A stretch of DNA of 32,348 nt from Melioribacteraceae bacterium (GTDB lineage: Bacteria; Bacteroidota; Ignavibacteria; Ignavibacteriales; Melioribacteraceae), in assembly GCA_015493615.1 (NCBI GenBank), contig WGCV01000039.1, positions 1 to 32,348 on the forward strand, in the 5' to 3' direction. Numbering within the stretch: the stretch's first letter is position 1; every line of letters starts with the position of its first letter. The position numbers were made by a program, and so were the translations under genes. This document shows, piece by piece, positions 31,667-32,348 of this stretch. The notes under the pieces are model-generated. The model saw only the letters and a program-made list of their open reading frames with translations. It was not told the DNA's origin and did not search any database.

Positions 31667-32084
31667 GATGCAAGTCTGTAAGCCGAATTCTGTAATCCCA
31701 TAACAATGGGACGGCAATTATTTATCTAGGCCTGCCGTTACCGACAAGCTCAAGCGACCTACCCTGGGAACAAACGAAGCGGACAACTTCGATCCAAAAT
31801 GGAAGTTCCCTTTACTTGGTCTTGCTCCGAGTGGGGTTTGCCATGATTCCGCAAAAGCGGAACTCCTTTCGGACCTTCGATATTACTATCGAAGCGGTAG
31901 GCTCTTACCCTGCCTTTTCACCCTTATCACGGAGAAATCCGTGACGGTATATTTTCTGTGGCACTTTCCGTAACCGCGGACTTTCGCCCGCGGCTCCCGG
32001 GAGTTACCCGGCGCTCTGTCCTTTGGAGTTCGGACTTTCCTCTATTCGATTTTTCTACCGAATAGCAATTGCCCAACTTGCATC
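31667..32084 (-). ncRNA. rnpB: RNase P RNA, bacterial class A
   Basis: The catalytic RNA that trims tRNA 5' ends. On the minus strand the hallmark GAGGAAAGTCCGAACTCC appears near the 5' end (32027-32044), then GGGTGAAAAGG, the AACCCC...GGAGCAAGACCAA core, GGCAGGCCTAGAT, and at the 3' end ACAGAATTCGGCTTA, which completes P4. The ends are set by a perfect 9-bp P1 helix: GATGCAAGT at the 5' end (32084-32076) pairs with ACTTGCATC at the 3' end (31675-31667). P2 pairs GGGCAATT (32074-32067) with AATTGCC (31719-31713). Length 418, normal for class A. Upstream, TATATTTC (32138-32131) is a near match to a -7 box. Confidence 0.97.
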
Positions 32085-32198
32085 ATACGTGTTTCTTCCA
32101 CTCTCTTATCTTATTTATTAATCAATTATCGAAATATACGAATTTTCTCATTTTTTTTCTCGGAAAAGAGAGAATGAAAATTGAGCGGGATACTATAA

Positions 32199-32348
32199 TC
32201 CCAAAATTGTCATTAGAAAAATTTTCCAGCTCTAAAAACTTAAATAACAAAACGTTTTTTTGTAGCGTAGATTGCTTGCAATCTGCGAAAAAACAGCTTG
32301 ACGCTAAATTATTTCAGCCACAGATTGACCGTTCGCAAGCTCACTAAT
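32199..32348. mobile_element. second copy of the MITE-like element, cut by the window end
   Basis: It begins CCCAAAATTGTCATTAGA and follows the copy at 10003-10295 with few differences through TTTCAGCC (about 32319), including the GTAGCGTAGAT...ATCTGCG hairpin, then diverges. The inverted right end is not reached. The DNA between rnpB and this element (32085-32198) is AT-rich and shows no gene. Confidence 0.65.

Noticed and set aside
31642-31701. Longer RecJ N-terminus from the ATG at 31701
   Set aside because: Much of it is the conserved 3' part of RNase P RNA, and no ribosome binding site precedes it.
32069-32347. 92-codon plus-strand frame
   Set aside because: It starts inside the RNase P RNA and runs into the MITE-like repeat. 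Its composition is that of non-coding DNA.

Overview
The window looks like a piece of an Ignavibacteria-type genome (Bacteroidota/Chlorobiota lineage). Four large exported proteins end in the same type IX secretion (T9SS) type A sorting domain with the LxQNYPNPFNP signature common in that class. There is also a giant periplasmic-propeller histidine kinase, a SusC-like TonB-dependent receptor, and several candidate TAnnTTTG promoter boxes of the Bacteroidota type. This placement is inferred from sequence character only; no species is claimed.

Layout. 1-14.5 kb, plus strand: a BNR-repeat T9SS cargo protein; a two-component pair (1034-residue Reg_prop/Y_Y_Y histidine kinase and a LuxR-type response regulator); a lamin-tail/Fn3 T9SS protein; a beta-propeller T9SS protein; a NapH-like polyferredoxin. 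14.7-19.3 kb, minus strand: a 1522-residue multidomain T9SS protein. 19.7-27.3 kb, minus strand: a compact four-gene set (unrecognised lipoprotein, membrane-anchored family-5 solute-binding protein, unrecognised exported protein, TonB-dependent receptor) that looks like one operon for binding and uptake of an unknown ligand. 27.4-28.0 kb, plus strand: a TrmH-family RNA methyltransferase, divergent from that operon. 28.0-32.1 kb, minus strand: rnpB (RNase P RNA), then recJ-yebC-ruvC-ruvA, a tightly packed recombination/repair operon.

The intergenic DNA is rich in palindromic repeats. It holds a MITE-like element of about 293 bp with terminal inverted repeats (10003-10295, and a second copy entered at 32199), two clusters of REP-like hairpins (2974-3076 and 7209-7398), and degenerate copies of other dispersed repeats. 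Most striking, three of the four T9SS sorting-domain coding regions carry a palindrome in frame at the same place between two conserved strands. Two of these are identical perfect 28-bp palindromes; the third is a different, asymmetric one. This looks like palindromic elements inserting into, or spreading with, a protein-targeting module.

The start of recJ is decided by the RNA next to it: the 3' end of rnpB, including its P1 helix, occupies the longer possible N-terminus, so translation most likely begins at 31641.
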